Positions 23,701 to 36,677 of a stretch of DNA of 64,000 nt are shown here, piece by piece. The stretch is taken from positions 186,001 to 250,000 of the forward strand of contig JANSLP010000004.1 of assembly GCA_029298735.1 (NCBI GenBank), read 5' to 3'. Origin of the DNA: Ophiostoma sp. CBS 140.51. Its lineage: Eukaryota > Ascomycota > Sordariomycetes > Ophiostomatales > Ophiostomataceae. A program made the translations under genes and the position numbers. Below the pieces are notes generated by a model, which was given only the letters and a program-made list of their open reading frames with translations, ran no database searches and was not told the DNA's origin. Positions within the stretch are counted from its first letter, which is position 1, and every line of letters begins with the position of its first letter.

Positions 23701-25732
23701 TGACTGGCACGAGGCCGTTCCCGTTAATTTATTCATCTAGCAATCATTTACTCAAAAGATACAAAGCGGTTGAGCCCATCGCCCCGGTTGTCGGTTGGTT
23801 TTTAGTGCTTTGGTCGATCTGCCCTGGCAATTAGCCTCGTCTCGTCTTTCTGACCTTCTGGCTTCTCATTGACTGGCCCTACCAACGAGACAAAGCAAGA
23901 ACACGAAGCCCACACACGAAGCCGCGTATTCACTTGCATGGTCCTTGTTTTGGTTCGTCGACATCATTTCCTCCGCAAGTCCCCTGTAGCGCCTACCCTG
24001 TGCCTGCCCCGTAGCGCTCTGGCCCTGGCTTGCGAGACGTATGTGCACGCGACAGCTCGCCGTGTTGGGGCAGGATCGCTCCTTCCTGGCCCTGCGAGCC
24101 TGCTCTGTCGGCCTTTTTTCTCCCCCGAGCCTTTTGACACTTCCAAAGAGCCTCCTTCACAGACGTTCTTCCACCTCGCTCCCCACTACAACGCCGCAGA
24201 GTCCCCAGGGCTTGCGTATGTTTTGCCTCTTTTTTTATTTGCACGTTCGAGACCAATGTAGCGTGTATTCGTGTGCTTTTCTGGCGGAGTCGTTTTCAAT
24301 TCCTCCTCTTTAATGCTAATGTATTTTTGTAGGCGTGCTTGCCACATCGTGGGATGCTCTTGCCGTTTATTTCTTCCTGCCCCTTCTCCTTCCCTCACCT
24401 TCTTATTTTCTCCTAATTTCTCTTGATCGCACCTTCTTCAATCGACACGTCCGCCCTGTGTGCCCCTGGTACCTGCCCCCGTTATACTTGCAACCGTCCG
24501 ACAAAGAAAATTACGACGTAACACAATCGTTCTTTCTCTTCTTTTCCTTCGTTCGCCCTTTCTCGTTCGCCCTTTCCTTCCCTTCGCTTCTCTCCCCACA
24601 CAGAAATCGGGTTTCCGGCACGCCACTGACCACCCAACCCACATATCCCAGTGCGCCCTTGTCTCTTTCCTTCTTTGGTAACAGGGCATGATTGTTTTTT
24701 TCGGAGCCAACCCCTTCCCAGAAACAGAAACGAGGAGAGCGAACAAGTGAAAGGAACAGAAGCAGCAAAGCAACCGTGCCTTCGCTCCCCTGTTCCCCCT
24801 TCCCACTTTTGACCTTTTTGCTTGGCTTTCATCATTTCTTGGCATTCTGCAATTCCCACAACCCAACACCAACACCGACATCTTCAATCTGAGAATACTA
24901 TTGAACAATTTGTCTGCGTCTTGGCTGTCTTTTCTTTTCTTTCCTTTTCCACGCTTTAATTTACTTCAGTCATCTCATCTAAACCTCTCATCCACCTTTG
25001 CTGTCCCATCGCGGGCCAAACACGAGGTTCGGCCATCGCATCGCCTTCGCCAATCTCCGGATCGACCACCAAAAAAATCAAGGAAAACAAGTAACGCATC
25101 CCAGCCAGAGCCTGCATCCTAGCAAAAAGGGAGACTTGGAGAACAAACACGAGGAGGCGACAGAGAGCACGCGACCAACCAATCCGTCTCCATTCTTCTT
25201 TCTCGCCATCCTCGCCATCGATCTGACAGCCGTGTCACCATTGTCCTTCTCCAACAGCCTGTTCGCTCTGCATTGTGCCGGCTTCGCATCCTCTTTTTCT
25301 TCCCCCACGGTGTACCTTTCTGTTTCTCATCGTCCTCTTCCTCCACCCCCGTCAACGGAACCAAGAAATCGGAGAGTTTACGTACTGCCTTACAACTACG
25401 CCGTTTCATCCACATCCAAACAATCCATATCTCTCTCTCCTCCAAGGTCGACTCGCCCATTCCATCTTCCGTTTCCGTTTTTCAGATCTGGCTTTTGTTC
25501 TTTCTTCAACCTTGGCCGTTTCCTTTTGTTACTCTTTTTTTTTCTTTCTCGACTTCATCTATTCATGACGCATCAAACTCGCCTTCCATAGACGACACAG
25601 CCATTCTTTTACAGCATCCATTTATGGTCGTCACCATCTAACTACGCCTCTCTCTTTCTCTCAGTCCTATCTCTCAGTCTCCCCTCACATTCACACACAC
25701 CCTTCGGCTTCTCTCACATCTATCCCGCCATC
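20703..25732. other. 5-kb intergenic region
   Basis: The left part is the BDF1 3' region. 21.1-23.0 kb is AT-richer mixed sequence without a protein-like frame. From about 24.1 kb the plus strand is C/T-rich and forms the leader of the gene at 25733. A GTATGT at 24218 and a branch-like GCTAAT before TTTTGTAG near 24333 could mark a leader intron. No gene is supported. Confidence 0.55.
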
Positions 25733-27945
25733 ATGGTGGCCGCCGGCAGCCCCGACTCGCTTGCCGCCATCCTCACAACATCACCATCCTCCTCTTCAGC
25801 AGCACAAAAACGCCACCAAAGTCCAATACGCTCCTATGGCGCCCTCGCCTTTCTCAACTTCTTTTTCCACCGCGTGACGCGCAGCGGTCCAAAGCTACTG
25901 CTGTACTTGGCATTGCTACTGACCTCGTTGCTGGTGTTGACACAATGTCTGCCGTCCAGCGTCTCCAACCAGATCGTCAGCAGCACAAGTCATCTCTGGG
26001 AGTTCCGGCCTAGTGGGCTGGGCGGCAGCGGTGGTTCCTCCAAGACGAAGCCGATCCCGTCACCAGGCGACAACAATGCGCACGACGCGCTGGCCGGTGG
26101 TGGTCTGCGGGTCGTTGTCTTTGGTGAGAACGATATTGCCACGTCTGTGCAGCCGGACACGGCCAATCCTCTGGCTGGCAACGGCACGTCCTGGACCCGG
26201 GAGCTGTGCATCGACGTGAGTTCATCCCTCCTTCTTCGCCCTATTGTGGCCTCTCGCCAAGGTTTCCGTACTGACATCAGTAGCTCGGTTGCACAACATA
26301 CATTTCGTACGTCCCCGTGCTCGAATCACCCCGCCGCTCGCTGAGCAGCAACCCTCTTTACGGCGCCGCCACCGACGAGGTCGTCCGCGACTCCAAGGAG
26401 AAAGGTCCCGCCGACGACTTTACATATGTCTCTGAACAGTACCCTATTCCGTGGGAGGCACCGGACCTGTACACCCAGGTCTCCAAGTTTCTCGAACAGC
26501 CGGCCCCGCAACGGCCGCCCAAGGAGACTGTCTGGGTGCTTGTCTCCGGAATGTGGGACGTTTGGTCGCTCGCCGCCTTCCCGTCCAAGACCGCCGAATC
26601 CTACTTGACGAGCATGGTCTTTGATCTCATCTCCGCCATTGAGATGCTCTACGACGCGTCTCATGATGTCAAGTCCATTGCCTACTCCAACTACAATGCC
26701 ATCACTCTCGATGACGACATTATTATTGCATCTGGTAACCAGACCGCCAACATCAACAACCCCGAAGGCGCGACCAGCCAAAAGTCGGGGCTGAAGTGGG
26801 ATGACAGCAACTTTGAGCCTTTCCGCGTCGTCATCCCGCTCCTGTTCGATCCATCTCTCGTACCCGGCTGGCACCTCGACCGTCCTAATGCGCCCGCCCT
26901 CCACACAAAGCCTGAGCAGCTGCGCAATGCCGTCCGCCTCACCAAGAGATGGAACGACTACGTCATGGAAGAGATGAACAACTGGATGAAGAAGAATGTC
27001 ACCTTCATCCACCCGGGCGACCGCGAGAAGTTTGACCCCAACGCGGCTGCAGCAGCCGCTGCTCCCCCCGCTGCAGAGGCAAAACCGGCAACGGAATCCA
27101 AGGCGAAAGTGCCTAACAAACTTGCTCCCATGGGTGGCGCCCCCAAGGGCGCTTTGCCCAACATCTCGGCCAAGCAGCGCCGCGATAACAGCCGCCCCAA
27201 TGTCCCGACTCTCCTCCGCGACGGAATTCTCTTCCGCATGTCCGACTACCTAATGGACATGATCATCGACGGCCAGATGCGCATTCGCGGTATTGTTGAC
27301 AAGAAGGGTTTCGGCAAACTGCCCAAGGACACGAGTTTTTTGGAGGTCCACAGGCCCTGCATGGCCCCTGAATTTGTTGGACTGCCGACCGAATCCAATA
27401 TTAAAACCGAGAAAATCCAGTTCCAGTACGAAGAGGATGAGAAACACCACAAGACGGCACTGAAAGGCGTCGACGATCCTACCCACACTCTGGTGGCCCC
27501 CGGTCCGCCCACCGGTACCGAGAAGGTCAACGACGACCCCACCCATACGCATGTCGAGCCGGGCCCGCCCACTGGTACTGAACAGCCCGAACACAACCAC
27601 AACCCCAGCCTGAGCCACGCCAAGAGCCGGTACCGTAGCAAGGCCAAGGCTAAGCGGGAGGAGGTGCCCTGGAAGGGTCCGCCCGTGCCGCCCGCGTTGC
27701 CGGCCGTGTCCCAACCTCAAACGCCACCAACGTCGCCCAAACTCCTTGTGTGTGAAGAGCCCGACCGCCACTTGTTCTACACCCCCTTCAGCCTCGGCGT
27801 GCGCGCCATTGAGGACATCGGTCGCCTCGCCGCATCCGTCGTCCGCGCCAGTCCCAAGACTCGCTCCGCCTGGGAGATGGACCGCCACAACAGTATCGAG
27901 AACGACCGCCAGCCAGCTTCGTGGAAGGAGTACTACCACTCGTAG
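25733..27945 (+). CDS. type II membrane protein with degenerate SGNH-hydrolase-like features (714 aa, two exons)
   Basis: Exons are 25733-26215 and 26284-27945. The 68-bp intron has donor GTGAGT, branch CTGAC and acceptor CAGTAG; the join is phase 0 and reads ELCID-LGCTTYISYVPVLE. One hydrophobic segment (~53-72, LLLYLALLLTSLLVLTQ) follows a short basic N-terminus, so the bulk of the protein is predicted to be lumenal or outside. The body resembles SGNH/GDSL folds: a first beta-strand block RVVVFGENDI (~125), a GMWDVW block (~250) and a C-terminal HLFYTPFSLGVRAIEDIG block (~658). The positions where Ser and the Asp-His pair normally sit do not match, so it may be non-catalytic; this alignment is by eye. 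A 30-residue unit ending GPPTGTE is repeated twice (~582-622). I do not know the cellular role. Confidence 0.85.
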
Positions 27946-30550
27946 GCCCTCCCTCATGGTGGCGGTAGCCACCCTCATCGTGACTGCTGTTGTCTCTTCC
28001 TTTTTTTGCATTGCTTTGCAGCGATACCCAGCCGGCATTCACTGTGCCAGCCTCCATTTTCACCATTTTTTGTGTAACAAAAGTACATACTGCGATATAT
28101 TTTGCATTTTTGTTTTGTTTGTCGTATCGGCCACGTGAGGCTCCATCTTCATTTTCTGTTTACATCTACTTGTATATATCTCTGCATGCCATACTTGCAT
28201 CAGCCGGCGTTTTGGGAAGGGTGGGTTTTACTTCGATTTTATTCAATGATTTTATTCCAAGACGAATGTGCATCTTTACTTTAAAATATTCACTTGAAAA
28301 TTGTGTTTTTGATTACCCGGTATTAAACCTTTTGTCGTGTCTACGAGATTGAATCAATATATCTTTATAAAATTCTATTTTGATATATTTATGTCCTTTT
28401 ATTAAAGTTATCAACCTTTAAAAAAATTACCCAAAAAAATAGGTACACGGAAGTGTAGTCATCTCACATTGAATTTATCGCTTGAGAGGTTGAGAGATTG
28501 AGAGAATTTTGGTATTGGTAACGATGCGGCTCAAATTCAAGATGGTAGCCTAGCCAAGAAGACGCAGTGTCACGCATTTCCTGCAAAGGGAATATCGAAA
28601 AGCGAACCAGGACACAAACGCCTTGTCAAGACCGGTCAATAATATTGAGGGAAGGGACGACCCGGCATTTAATCTCAAAGTCGACTGCCCCCTTTTGCCG
28701 AGTGAGTCCTCTCGGATGTAAACCAGCCAGTCGCAGTTGCCGCAAACGGGTCGTATGATGACGGAAGGAGCAGAGGGCCGGGAAGGAAAGAGCGATGCAC
28801 TACCATGATATGCACCCAGGAAGGCGCAAGTGGCGGACTTGCGTTGTTGGCCCCCAATCCCTTTCCTGCCTTTGTCGTTCGCCATCAAAGTTGTTTACTT
28901 TTACAACCTTGTCCTCTTTCTTCAAATATCGGTCTCCCCCAAAACATCGCGTTTCCGACAAGGCGACATCGCCATCTAGCTAAACGCGCTGTTTGTGGCG
29001 CATACGATGCACAAACCATCACAGTACAGTGTCAACCTTGTCGAGTCGCCTTGAGATAGGCGGAACCACAGTCCTACCTCCACCCTTCTCCTTTGTGTTT
29101 TGTTCATTCCTTCAATACCCTTTGGATAATCATTTTGACCAGTCTGCGAGTTTCTCCACCATCCAAGTCGATCAAAAGGCCAAGAAAGAGGAGTTCTGAC
29201 CACTAACAAGTGCAGAAATCTCAGCCTTCTCTCTCGAAATCCCACCCCACCCACACACGACCACGTCGCCCGCTGCAGCAAAAGCCAACTCGCTCGCGGC
29301 ATCAGCGGCTTTCTGCAGGCTGCTCATCCGCAGAAAGCACCAGACAAAGACGGGCACAAGGCAGAAATGGAGGGTGCTCCGGCCGGCTAAGAAGGGTCGA
29401 ATCTAATTACCACCCATGTCCTTTTCTTTGGAGCCACTTCTGCACTGTCACGGACTGCTGCGTCCGCTGTTCTGCTGTCCTTCTGTTCTCGTTGGTGCCA
29501 AGTGGTAATCTCGGCCGCGTCCATGAGCTTTTTGAGAGAAACGCGACCATGTTCCTCCACTCACGGCACATACGAGTCTTCTCACATTGGACAAGACGAA
29601 CGGAGCACCTGGGTGACGATATACCGAGTGGAAGGCACGAACGCAAGTCACATGTCCCGGCTGCATCTGGTCGCCGGCGACTCTTCGTCTCTCTTCAGCC
29701 GCTGCCACCAATGACAGCGGGTACCAGCACAACCACCATCAGCCAGGCGAGAAGCATTGAGCCGCACTTTTTCACATCGTCCTCCTCCCATCTCATTCCG
29801 TATCGTCTGTTAGCCCCCCTCTTTTCTTCTGTGCTCTTCTCCTCATTCACTTTATCTTCTAGTTTGCCTGATCCATAAGCCTTTTTGGAATCGCATCTTC
29901 TTTCCCTTGTTTTGTTCCCCTCCTTCATAACCCCTTCCAGACTGGTTTCTGTGGTGTTCTTGCCTGCTTTTTGTTCTGGTTGTTTGTAGCAAGCTCACGT
30001 TCTGTTTCAAGTGTCTCTTTTTATCATTCTGCTGTCGTTTTCTTTACTGTACTCTTCTCCCAAACGAGCATATAACCCTGTTCAACTTTGCAGCGAGAGC
30101 AACAAGTTCACCCTTCATTCTCTCTGTCACTTTTGGGCATCCAGCATTCAAGCAATTCACAATTTTTGCATCTCCTTCTAGAGCATCCTGGAGATTCAAA
30201 GCTGCACGTGTCTTGGAACAGACACTACGTGACTTGGTCTACACCGGAAGGCTATTCTCACACATTGTCCCATTGCCTGTATATGGCGTGGGGCGTATCT
30301 CATCAAAGACCTTGAAGTTTATCTTGGTAACAGCACCCTGAAGATTATCACGACCGGTCTTCGATATACCACGGACATACTTATATCGAAAAGAGCACTC
30401 ACCATTCGGCATGCAAGCTGCGATGCAGCTGTAATTCGGGGCGCTGCCTAACATACAGAGCACTATCCTTCCATATATCACACTCTCGCCTGCTCTGTCG
30501 CCTAAAACGACTCAGCAACTCTTCTCCATATCACAGAGCACAGGATCGCC
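27946..30550. other. 2.6-kb intergenic region
   Basis: A strongly AT-rich segment (28.08-28.55 kb) follows the upstream gene, then mixed sequence and, from about 29.7 kb, the leader of the kinase gene. The 222-aa frame at 29210-29878 has no protein-like features. Nothing else is supported. Confidence 0.55.
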
Positions 30551-32490
30551 ATGGCCTCGTCTCCTTCAGGTGGAGCCGGTCCATCTTTTTTTCTCGTGCC
30601 AGAAAATGCCAGCGCACACAAGGCCGTGAATGACACAAACAACGATCATTTCCTCCGGTTGCAAAATGGCACGCCATCGCTATATCTGGACTTCAGTGAC
30701 CTGGTCGACGGCAAGATCACGCTTGGTCGGTCAGGCAGCATGATCTTTCTTCCAGACCACCACGGCGCAGGCATTCATCGAACGCATTGCTACTTCCAGT
30801 GCAGCAAGACGACAGGTGCAGTGATTCTCCACGACAAATCGTCAAACCATACCACACTTGCCTACGATGACGATGCAGACTTCAGCGTGCCCATTTCCAA
30901 TGTAGAGAACTCGGTTGTCGTTACAAAGCTTTTCAACCGTAGCATCGCCATCGGCAACCGCAGACACTACAAGTTCAAGCTGGTCTGGGAAAGCGACGGA
31001 CCCGTGAGGGAATTCTTGCTGAAGCACCCCAGCCAATTCGGCCCTGGGTCTTGCGAATCAGCGCATGCACGATACATCCAGGGTGAGGTTCTGGGATACG
31101 GTGGCTTCGGCATGGTCAATAGGGCGGTCCACATCCACAACGGAAAGGCCTTGGCCGTGAAACGCTTTCACAATTTAGATGGAAAGAGACACGTCATGGC
31201 TATCCGAGAAGCAAACAACATGGTGAAGCTGGCCTCTAACGGCTCAAGGAAATGCGTAAGTCACCCTGTCACCACAGCAGCAGCTACTTGATCTTGCCTT
31301 TGGGACACACTAATATTGTTTTTGCCCACAGGATCATATTCTTTCTATCATCGATACCGTGTACGACAAAGAAACTTTTCAGTGGATCGAAATATTCATG
31401 CCCCTCAAAGATGGATCTGTCCGCACGCTCATTGAAGTAGCAGATCGCGTGGTGACCGACGATCACATCGCACAAAATGTCCTCTACCAGATGGCAAAAG
31501 CTCTCAAATTCATGGCCAAACACAAGATGATCCACCGTGATATCAAGCCTGACAACATCCTGTACGACACTCGCATTGAGGCGGATGGGTTTACTCCCTA
31601 CTACCACTTTCTCCTGGCCGACTTCAATCTATCCAATGAGACAGCAGATGCGCGTACATATGTCGGGACAGAGAAATTTATGGCCCCGGAGGTGTGCGAC
31701 CGTAAGTTGCAAGCATGCACGGTGGACATCTGGTCCCTATTTGTCACAATTGTGTGGATCTACGACACGGACGGATTCCGGTCGTACGAGACAATCGACA
31801 ACATGGAGCTTCGTGACAAGATCACAGAGATCGCACAACAGGATATGTATGCCCACATCCGTGACATGGCAATTCAAGATCCGAGCCGCCGGGTGTCTGC
31901 GAGCAGGCTACTTGCTCGCCTTGAAGGATCCTCGGCGTCGATGCCTCAAAGCTCGCTATCGGAGGCCATGTCGGACATGACGATCCATGCCGGAATCAAT
32001 GACGAGGCCGACAGCGCGTACGGATACAGCACATCCTATATCAACAAAGATGTGGCACAGAGCTTCGCAAACAAATACAGCCCTTCCAGACAGAGAGCGG
32101 GCCCAAGTTCAATGACCGGCCATTCTGCGTTGGAGGAGGACTTCGCCCACACCAACGGCCCTGTACTGGCGAATGTGAGTACCTATGTTACGAGCAAACC
32201 TGTAAAACCCGAATCAGCAGATGCATGTTTATACGTTCAAAGAATATTTTACTAACAACGTGGGATTTTTTATTTCGTAGGCTTATCAAACTGGCGTCCT
32301 TAACGAGCATTACCAGTATACGTACCAGTCGCCTCGCAACGAAGAGGTGGAGCTTGATGCAGCCGCGCAATTCGACGAGTCGAACGAAGAAGAGGCAGGT
32401 GATGATGTCGGAGAGGACGACGATCACCACGACAAAGGCAAAGGAACGGACAACACTGCCACAGCATCCCCATACTTTTACTACAACTGA
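30551..32490 (+). CDS. FHA-domain serine/threonine protein kinase with DFN instead of DFG (585 aa, three exons)
   Basis: Exons are 30551-31255, 31332-32174 and 32281-32490. Both introns have GTAAGT or GTGAGT donors, the second has a CTAAC branch site, and all joins are phase 0. An N-terminal FHA-like domain (~50-145) keeps GR (59-60) and the R77/H79 pair and binds phosphothreonine in this family. The kinase domain (~172-450) has the glycine loop LGYGGFGMV (181-189), Lys204 in AVKRF, Glu220, HRDIKPDN (303-310), DFN (332-334) in place of DFG, a GTEKFMAPE activation segment (355 end) and DIWSL (367). The C-terminal tail is acidic and ends in aromatic residues. The FHA-plus-kinase layout recalls Rad53/Chk2/Dun1/Mek1, but the sequence is divergent and I would not call it an orthologue. 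The altered metal-binding motif may weaken or change catalysis. Confidence 0.88.
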
Positions 32491-35400
32491 GTTGAGAAAC
32501 TCCCACGCTCTCCCTCAATACGTTTTTGTCGTTAGTTTTTGATGCTCTCTTTCCCTTTTCCTTTTCCTCTTTGTTATTGCATTTCCTTTCCTTTATCTCT
32601 TCCTCATTATTATTTCATTTTCCTTTCATTATTGCTTTACAAGCGTCTCAGGCTGTCGATTATTTACGTTTAACGAGACTTTTCAGACATTCAGATATTT
32701 GTTGCCATTTTCTTTTACCGTCTGCTTTCACACCATACAACGTTTTGATTTTCTTTTTGTGAAGTTTCCATTCAGACACCTTCTCATTCTTTGATGACCC
32801 ATCATGATATTTGCCTTTCCTGATCAAGACATATAAATACGTTTCTAATTCTTTACGTTTCCTTTTTACATTGGCTACCTCTACTAAAAAACATGATCCT
32901 CATTTCTTCCTATTTTTCTTCTCTTGTGTTTTCATTTTCCTCGGCTTGAGCCAAGACCACCTAAGTCTTCTCTTCTTTACTCTCTTTCAAGTTATTCTCC
33001 TATCCTTTGCTTCCTTTTGCTCATAGTCCAGATTTTCCCATGGCAATTTAGCTTAGCAGTTTACGTTATTCTCACAAAATAGGTTGACTTAGATGCATCG
33101 TATTGACAATCGTCTGAACTAACATCGTACTCGACAGTTTGTCTACTTTGTATTCGATGACTCATGGTTCTATTGGGATGACACGAGACGGCAGCTTCCG
33201 CACGGGCTGGCTCATTTCTTTGTCGATCAGGGTCGCTGCGACGCGGCAAAAAAAAAAACGTTTGATGGAAATCGGCTGTAAGGAACGAATTTGTTTGCTA
33301 CTGTCGTTGCTTTTGTGGCGGCGGCTGTGCTGTTGTAACGTCGACACAATGCAAGTTTACAACTTTGACAGATCAATTCTTATTTTGAACTCACAACGTT
33401 CAGACTGATCACAATTGAATGATCATTGGTGCCATCTATTTTAAGAAACAGACAGTGTGCATCGGAACTGGTGAGAAAGAGATGTGCAGAATCCACAAGC
33501 AAGGTAAGCTAAACATGTACCAACATTTTGGGACTCTTTTCTCTCTCTCATTGTGTCCTGCATTAGTTGAGTAGTAATGGTGATCCCAAGAATAAACAGA
33601 ACAAAGGAGCAGCTTCAAGCTATTTAAGCTCAAAATCAATAAATGCACGTTGAATGGAACCCCGAAAATCAAGGAAATCGAGCTTCAGGCGAGCTACCAC
33701 AGAACAGCACTGTTCAGCTGCTGCTGCGAGAAGCGCAAGACAACAGATGGCATACAACAGACAACCGCAAGACAGCCGCGGCGCGTCGGAGCCGCTGTGA
33801 ACAGCGAGCACCGACAATTGCCGGCAGGCAAGAGGCAAGTTCAAGAAATGTCTGTGTGTTGTTCACTTCACAAAAGTCGCATGTTTTACACATTTTTGGA
33901 CATCCGGGAAGCAAGGAAGAGGAAGCTGTGTTGTCCTTGCTTTCTCTGCACAGCCACCGCACAAAAGAGGCGTGTAAGTACGGAATACTAGCTTGAGAAA
34001 GGCTGAGAATCCCGACAAGGCCGGATGGGGGATGTCACAGAAGTCACAGAGAAGTCAGGACGACGTGTTGCGACCCAAAATCGGTATGCTCTTCGGATGG
34101 ACAGGGAACGGGATGGTTCACAAGTCGTTCGTAGAATGCAAGTAATGCAAAACACAGACACGCGTTGCGTGCTCTTTCATTCGATATGCACAAGTCCAGA
34201 TGCATGTCGGAAGAGGCCACGCAAAGCTCTCCTATTTTTTTATGCGAGGGCTTGTCACAGATGTCGTTCTGGCAGATCTGACGGCTTGTTTTGAATCTTT
34301 GTGTCTAATGCTGAAACGAGACAACAGGCTTCTAATCATTTTTATTACTGTAACTGGCGTTCTTTTGTGTCAGGGCAGGCACGGGAACGCCGTTGGTCCG
34401 CTGGGAGGAATGAACACTGAGCACTCCGTGCACTAAAGCTAGATCCGTATATACGGCGGTGGCATCTTTGGCGGTCCGTCTAACGGCGTGATGTACAGTT
34501 GCCCCATATGGAATGCCTCGAGAAACCCCGAGAAGAAGAAGAAACAAAAGGAGATAGCTTCAAATAGTTTTCTTGGCAGGATCGCGTTAGTTTCTGGTTA
34601 TGTTCTTTTTGAATTTAAATTTGGCCGGTGCGGCGATGGCTTGTTCATTTACATCCTCTTGAGTTGTTGTGGGGATACTTGTTCCTCGTGTCGGGCGTTA
34701 TGCACAGCCGCAATAGGAATCTTCACTCGACGACATGTTGAAATGAGACCTGATATATTCGAGAAGCCAAGGGCGTGCGAATAATGGAGAAAGGTAGGAA
34801 GAGGTAAAGAACTTGGGAATAAAATTATAGAAATCCTGATACATTTTATTTATCTTTTACAGTTGGTATTGCTTCTTTTGTGACAGAAGAGAAATCTTCA
34901 TCTGTTTCTTTTTGATACTATTGTCATTTAATTAAAAGAGGATTTGAAAGAGTTGAGAAACAATTACCGTTGAAACTGCCGCGGCGTACCCATGTGCTTT
35001 GCTTTCACGCCTGTACCTCTTTTACTCCTTCATATTTTCTTTTTCCTGTCCACATCCACCGGCGGCCCAGACGGATCGTGAACGATTCAAGGACTAAAAC
35101 TCAGGGTCCAAACTATCTTTTCGAGGCCCCCTCGCCAGGGTCTAAAGCAAGAGCCAAGATGTAGAAAGCCTTATTGGCATCTGTGCTCTGTCTGTTACAG
35201 GGGAAACATATCTTTCTTGAGACATTGAGACATTGGAGACTATGTCTTCTACAATGAGCAAAAAATGTCCACGTCTTGAAACTGCTTGCAAGTTTGTCCT
35301 TGTTTGGTCTGGAACGTCGAGGTGCTGCAGGTGCAATTTCCCCAGAGACACAACGGGCACAGACAGGTACAGCAGGCACTTTTGTGTATTTGAGATCATG

Positions 35401-36644
35401 AACTTTTTGGTACTTCCGGTGCAGATGCGTGCAGAGCTGTATGTTGGTTGATGGGCCTCGCTTGCTGCATTGTGCATTGTGCATGTTCAAGCTGAAGTGT
35501 GCGCCCCGATTCTCCTGCTTCTGCTCTTGCGTGTTGCTTCTGCTGTTTTCTGTTTTCATCTGCGCGCATATGCAGCAACTGCAGTATGTGGGTAGCATAC
35601 ATGTATGTGTGTATGTATGCAAGTAGGCTGTATGTGCATGTACGACGTAGGTCGCAAGGTATGTACGTCTTCGTATATCGCACGTTTGCAGGATGCATCG
35701 ATGCAGTGTGCTGTGCAGTCTTACAAAGTGGTGTGGACAACAACGCAACCTCCGACAGAACCCTGATGTCAACGCCGACCTTGCATATGGGATGTTCTCC
35801 ATGTCTTTGCCTCTCCACCTTTTGTTCCCTCCGACTTATCCATTTGGAATATTTTGTCTGTTGGGATGCGCAGCACCTTGCTCGAATTGCGACGTTGCAA
35901 AAGGAAGACCAGTTGTCTGTTTACTGTTTATGGCCTTCCTTGAGGAAGCATGCTTATCGTTTGATCTCACGGGATTTCGGTTGTACGTGTCCATCGGGGC
36001 TGTCCATCCGCTGTGGTTCACTGTGAGAGAGGGGCAGGGCCAGGCTAAGGGCACTGGGGAACCGTTCAACGCCTCCGACGATCGCCGTTAGATTGTTTCA
36101 AGAGGCCATCCCTGTCTGTTTGTTTGGGAGGCAACTGGGGCACACCATCAAGACGATTTAGGGCTCTTGCAGCGCTGGGACTTTCCAGTCGGAAGCCTGG
36201 ATCATATTGATGTTTGCCTTGATCGAATGATTTGGTTGACTTCAATCTGAGGGAAAAGAGCTTCTAGACTTCGAACCCGGGCCCGCCGTTGCTTCCTTCG
36301 ATTTTGAACCATTGACCGGGCCTGGGCAACGAGATCCTGGATTCAAGTCTGGGCTTGTGCTTCACCGGGGAAGTGTTGTGTGGCTTCCGCGAAGAGGTTT
36401 TGTGCTGTCCTCTTTGTTGATGTCGGGGATTTTTGTGCAAAATTCTTCTTCTTTTGAAACACTGATGTCGAAATCGTGCAACACGACTCATTTCGGGGAT
36501 TATTTTGTTCAAGCCTCTTCACAAGCTTGTGCACAAAATTTGGCCAGTGCAGACAGAGGCCAGTTCAGACCAGTGTTGAGCCAGTGCAAGAGATGTTTCA
36601 ATCCCCACTGAAAAAGTGGTGAAGAAGAAAGATCCAGGCCAGGT

Positions 36645-36677
36645 ACCCAGAAAGGACCCAGAAAGGACCCGGAAAAG
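36645..36677. repeat. 11-bp tandem repeat, 3 copies
   Basis: The unit ACCCAGAAAGG occurs twice perfectly and once with changes. Confidence 0.85.

Noticed and set aside
29210..29878. 222-aa plus frame before the kinase gene
   Set aside because: No domain, no coding composition; it overlaps minus frames and the kinase leader.
35113..35802. 229-aa minus frame
   Set aside because: Cys/His-rich by chance from a TG/CA-rich patch; no conserved pattern.
36250..36340. tRNA-like TTCGAACC motif
   Set aside because: The flanks do not form a T-arm or an acceptor stem on either strand.
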